Assembly (NCBI GenBank): GCA_002706685.1
Contig: PALV01000011.1
Coordinates: 434,001-498,000 of the forward strand
Source of the DNA: Gammaproteobacteria bacterium
GTDB taxonomy: Bacteria > Pseudomonadota > Gammaproteobacteria > Pseudomonadales > Pseudohongiellaceae
Length of the DNA: 64,000 nucleotides
Reading direction: 5' to 3'
Part shown: piece after piece, positions 62,289-64,000 of the stretch
How the letters are laid out: the number at the start of each line of letters is the position of its first letter
Numbering within the stretch: position 1 is the first letter of the stretch
Translations under genes and position numbers: made by a program
Notes under the pieces: model-generated
Told to the model about the DNA's origin: nothing
Databases searched by the model: none
Seen by the model: only the letters and a program-made list of their open reading frames with translations

Positions 62289-63956
62289 ATGGTGCGGATG
62301 CCCAGAACAATGCAATACCTGCTGGCTGCCATCGGATTTGTGCTGCTGGCGCTGCTCATCAATTTCGGCGTGCTTGATGGCAGCTGGCGCTGGGATGACA
62401 GTCAGATTCTGCTGCATGCGCACCAGTTCAACTGGCTGCAGGATTTCACGAATCCCGAGGTATGGCAGCAGTTTTCCCCTGCCAACCTGACACCGCTCCT
62501 CATTCTCAGCTTCGAAGTCGACCTCATTCTGTTTGGCCTGACCCCCTCGATGTTTTATCTCCATCAGCTGCTGGCACTGGCGGCCGCTGCCTGGATGATG
62601 TTCCTGTGTCTCAGGTTCTGGTGCCGGGGCGGGTTCGCGGTGCTGGGCGGTGTACTGTTTTTGATTGGCACGCCAACCCTGCTGGTTGCGCAGCAGTTGA
62701 TGACGCGCCACTACGCAGAGGGCCTGGTGCTGGCGCTGGTCGCGCTTTACGGCTTTGTTCGCTTTGTTCGTGGTGGGGCAGTGCTGTGGCTGGTGCTTGC
62801 CCTGGTCAGTTACGCCCTGGCCTGCATGGCAAAGGAAGTCTACGTGCCATTGCCGCTGATACTGCTCTGCATTCCTGATGGAACCTTTGCAAAGCGTCTG
62901 CGCGCAGCCGCTCCGTTTTTTCTGCTCACCTTGCTCTATGCACTCTGGCGCAGCTGGATGCTTGAAAGCGTCACGGGTGGTTATGCCTCAACCGCCAGCT
63001 TTTTTTCTGCTGCCTTTATTCAGCAGGTTGTGATTACCTTTGCCGGATTCCCGCGCCTGCTGGGTGGTGGATGGTGGCCGCTGTTAACGCTGGCCGTAGT
63101 GCTGGTGGTTGTGGCATACATCTACACCAGGCGCCATGTGCCCTGGCGAATGCTGATTGTGGCAGCCATGGTGTTGCTGCCTCTGGCGCCACTGGTGCAG
63201 TCACCAGGTATTGTGCTGGCGGACCGCTATCTGCTGGTGGTGTGGGCGGCTACAAGCTTTGCCATAGCCTACATGCTCAGCCAGGTCTGGCAGGCGACTA
63301 CAGAGTCGATGGGCTGGGCGGGCACAGGCACGGTGGCGCTGACTGGTCTGCTGGCGCTGGCGGCGGCCGTGCAGGGATTCAGCGTCCGCAGTGCCCTGGC
63401 AGCGGTTGGCAAAGAATTCGACGTGCAGGGACAGTTTCTCTGGCAGCAGGATGATTCAGTGGCCATGATTCCATCAGGCAACGTGGTGCCTGCGTTCTGG
63501 TTCGTCACCGGGCTAAGAGACTTCAAGCAGGGCCTGGGGCTGGGCTCGTCACCAGTCACTGTCGTCGACGATATCTATCTGCAGCAGTCTGGCGTGGATC
63601 AGCTGTACGGCTGGCAGCAGGATTGTCAGTGCATGGTGGACATTTCCGAACAGGTCCCGGATCGGCTGGCAGCCTACGAGGACAGTCTGCGGCCGCAGGC
63701 GCCGCTGAATCTGCGGTACGGCTACCAGGGTGGTTATTTCACCTGGCAGTTCGGGCCCTACAGTGATGGGCAGTACCATCTGGTATCTGACGTCATTGGC
63801 GTGATTCCGGCGCCTGCAGCTGGTCAATTGCGCGCCACGTTAACAGATGGAGCGCCATTTTATATTCGATACACATCGCCAGAAGGATGGATGACCTACT
63901 CCGCGCAGCAGCGGGTAGTTCGCGACGGGCCTGAAACAGCCTGGTCCAGGGAGTAA
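62289..63956 (+). CDS. Polytopic membrane protein, GT-C glycosyltransferase-like
   Basis: 555 residues with roughly ten hydrophobic helices to about residue 370 and a periplasmic C-terminal domain of ~180 residues. Near the N-terminus WRWDDSQILLHAH has the first-loop acidic pair typical of GT-C transferases that use lipid-linked sugars. The C-terminal part has QQSGVDQLYGWQQDCQCMVD with two close Cys. Substrate unknown. The GT2 gene four bases downstream probably makes the lipid-phosphate sugar donor. Start alternatives: 62289 or the ATG at 62298. Confidence 0.72.
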   Translation: MVRMPRTMQYLLAAIGFVLLALLINFGVLDGSWRWDDSQILLHAHQFNWLQDFTNPEVWQQFSPANLTPLLILSFEVDLILFGLTPSMFYLHQLLALAAAAWMMFLCLRFWCRGGFAVLGGVLFLIGTPTLLVAQQLMTRHYAEGLVLALVALYGFVRFVRGGAVLWLVLALVSYALACMAKEVYVPLPLILLCIPDGTFAKRLRAAAPFFLLTLLYALWRSWMLESVTGGYASTASFFSAAFIQQVVITFAGFPRLLGGGWWPLLTLAVVLVVVAYIYTRRHVPWRMLIVAAMVLLPLAPLVQSPGIVLADRYLLVVWAATSFAIAYMLSQVWQATTESMGWAGTGTVALTGLLALAAAVQGFSVRSALAAVGKEFDVQGQFLWQQDDSVAMIPSGNVVPAFWFVTGLRDFKQGLGLGSSPVTVVDDIYLQQSGVDQLYGWQQDCQCMVDISEQVPDRLAAYEDSLRPQAPLNLRYGYQGGYFTWQFGPYSDGQYHLVSDVIGVIPAPAAGQLRATLTDGAPFYIRYTSPEGWMTYSAQQRVVRDGPETAWSRE

Positions 63957-63960
63957 AAAC

Positions 63961-64000
63961 ATGAAGCAGGTCGTGATCATCATTCCGGCGCTGAATGAGG
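63961..64000 (+). CDS. Glycosyltransferase family 2, partial N-terminus
   Basis: Only 13 codons are visible (MKQVVIIIPALNE), the start of a GT-A glycosyltransferase like polyprenol-phosphate mannosyl/glucosyl transferases (VVIPALNE). Cut by the right edge. Four bases after the GT-C gene, so likely the same operon. Confidence 0.6.
   Translation, partial: MKQVVIIIPALNE

Overview
The window is about 64 kb of chromosome from a Gram-negative gammaproteobacterium of moderately high GC. Evidence for this includes two TonB-dependent outer-membrane receptors, Fis, the FabA/FabB anaerobic unsaturated-fatty-acid pathway, SlyD, UbiX, Mpl, RimK, DUF3450, DUF3014 and DUF3426 proteins, and a block (aroQ-accB-accC-prmA-DUF3426-dusB-fis-purH) in the order known from Pseudomonas. 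A pyrophosphate-type phosphofructokinase, the large TonB receptors and the secreted acidic protein fit a marine, non-enteric lineage. The genus cannot be fixed from the sequence alone. No prophage, insertion sequence or CRISPR array was seen; gene density is high and many neighbours overlap by a few bases.

Layout. 1-8584 (minus): fabA, fabB, an orphan DsbD alpha domain, aroQ, accB, accC, prmA, a DUF3426 membrane protein, dusB, fis and purH (cut by the left edge). 8726-12407 (plus): manC, galU, manB, which make GDP-mannose and UDP-glucose precursors. 12404-15940 (minus): GNAT enzyme, a RimB-RimK fusion, pgi. 16028-16162: promoter and tRNA-Thr(TGT). 16590-22536: a 963-residue TonB receptor followed by a 2-oxoglutarate oxygenase, a methyltransferase, a thioesterase and a sirtuin in alternating orientation. 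22641-25958: bcp, an alpha/beta hydrolase, pdxJ and an MFS transporter as a tight operon. 25970-31492: tesA divergent from ybbA-ybbP, then a MORN protein and pdxH. 31496-36648: PPi-type pfk, ubiX, a TIGR02444 protein, mpl, a Lon-N protein and a lone CheW. 36840-40074: two tiny membrane proteins, a secreted trypsin-like protease, two redox/hydrolase genes and a Nudix hydrolase. 40125-42230: second TonB receptor. 42562-52097: SDR, slyD, VOC, ALDH, a secreted helical-repeat protein, a periplasmic peroxiredoxin, DUF3014, recQ, trhO, DUF1653 and a lipoprotein. 52180-53625: a secreted protein with a very acidic, His/Lys/Gly-rich segment. 53945-60028: a five-gene oligopeptide ABC importer. 60118-64000: DUF3450 protein, a 144-bp palindromic element, a canonical rimK, a GT-C type membrane protein and the start of a GT2 glycosyltransferase.

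The strongest unusual points are: (i) a RimB-RimK fusion whose ligase half has lost motifs that the second, canonical RimK in the same window retains; (ii) an OppC permease with a fibronectin-III-like domain inserted after its first membrane helix; (iii) a DsbD reduced to its periplasmic alpha domain at the conserved dsbD locus; (iv) a 144-bp imperfect palindrome touching the rimK stop codon; (v) the Asp/His/Lys-rich exported protein; and (vi) a divergent gene pair whose ATG codons overlap on opposite strands. All functional claims come from reading translated motifs. No database search was run.
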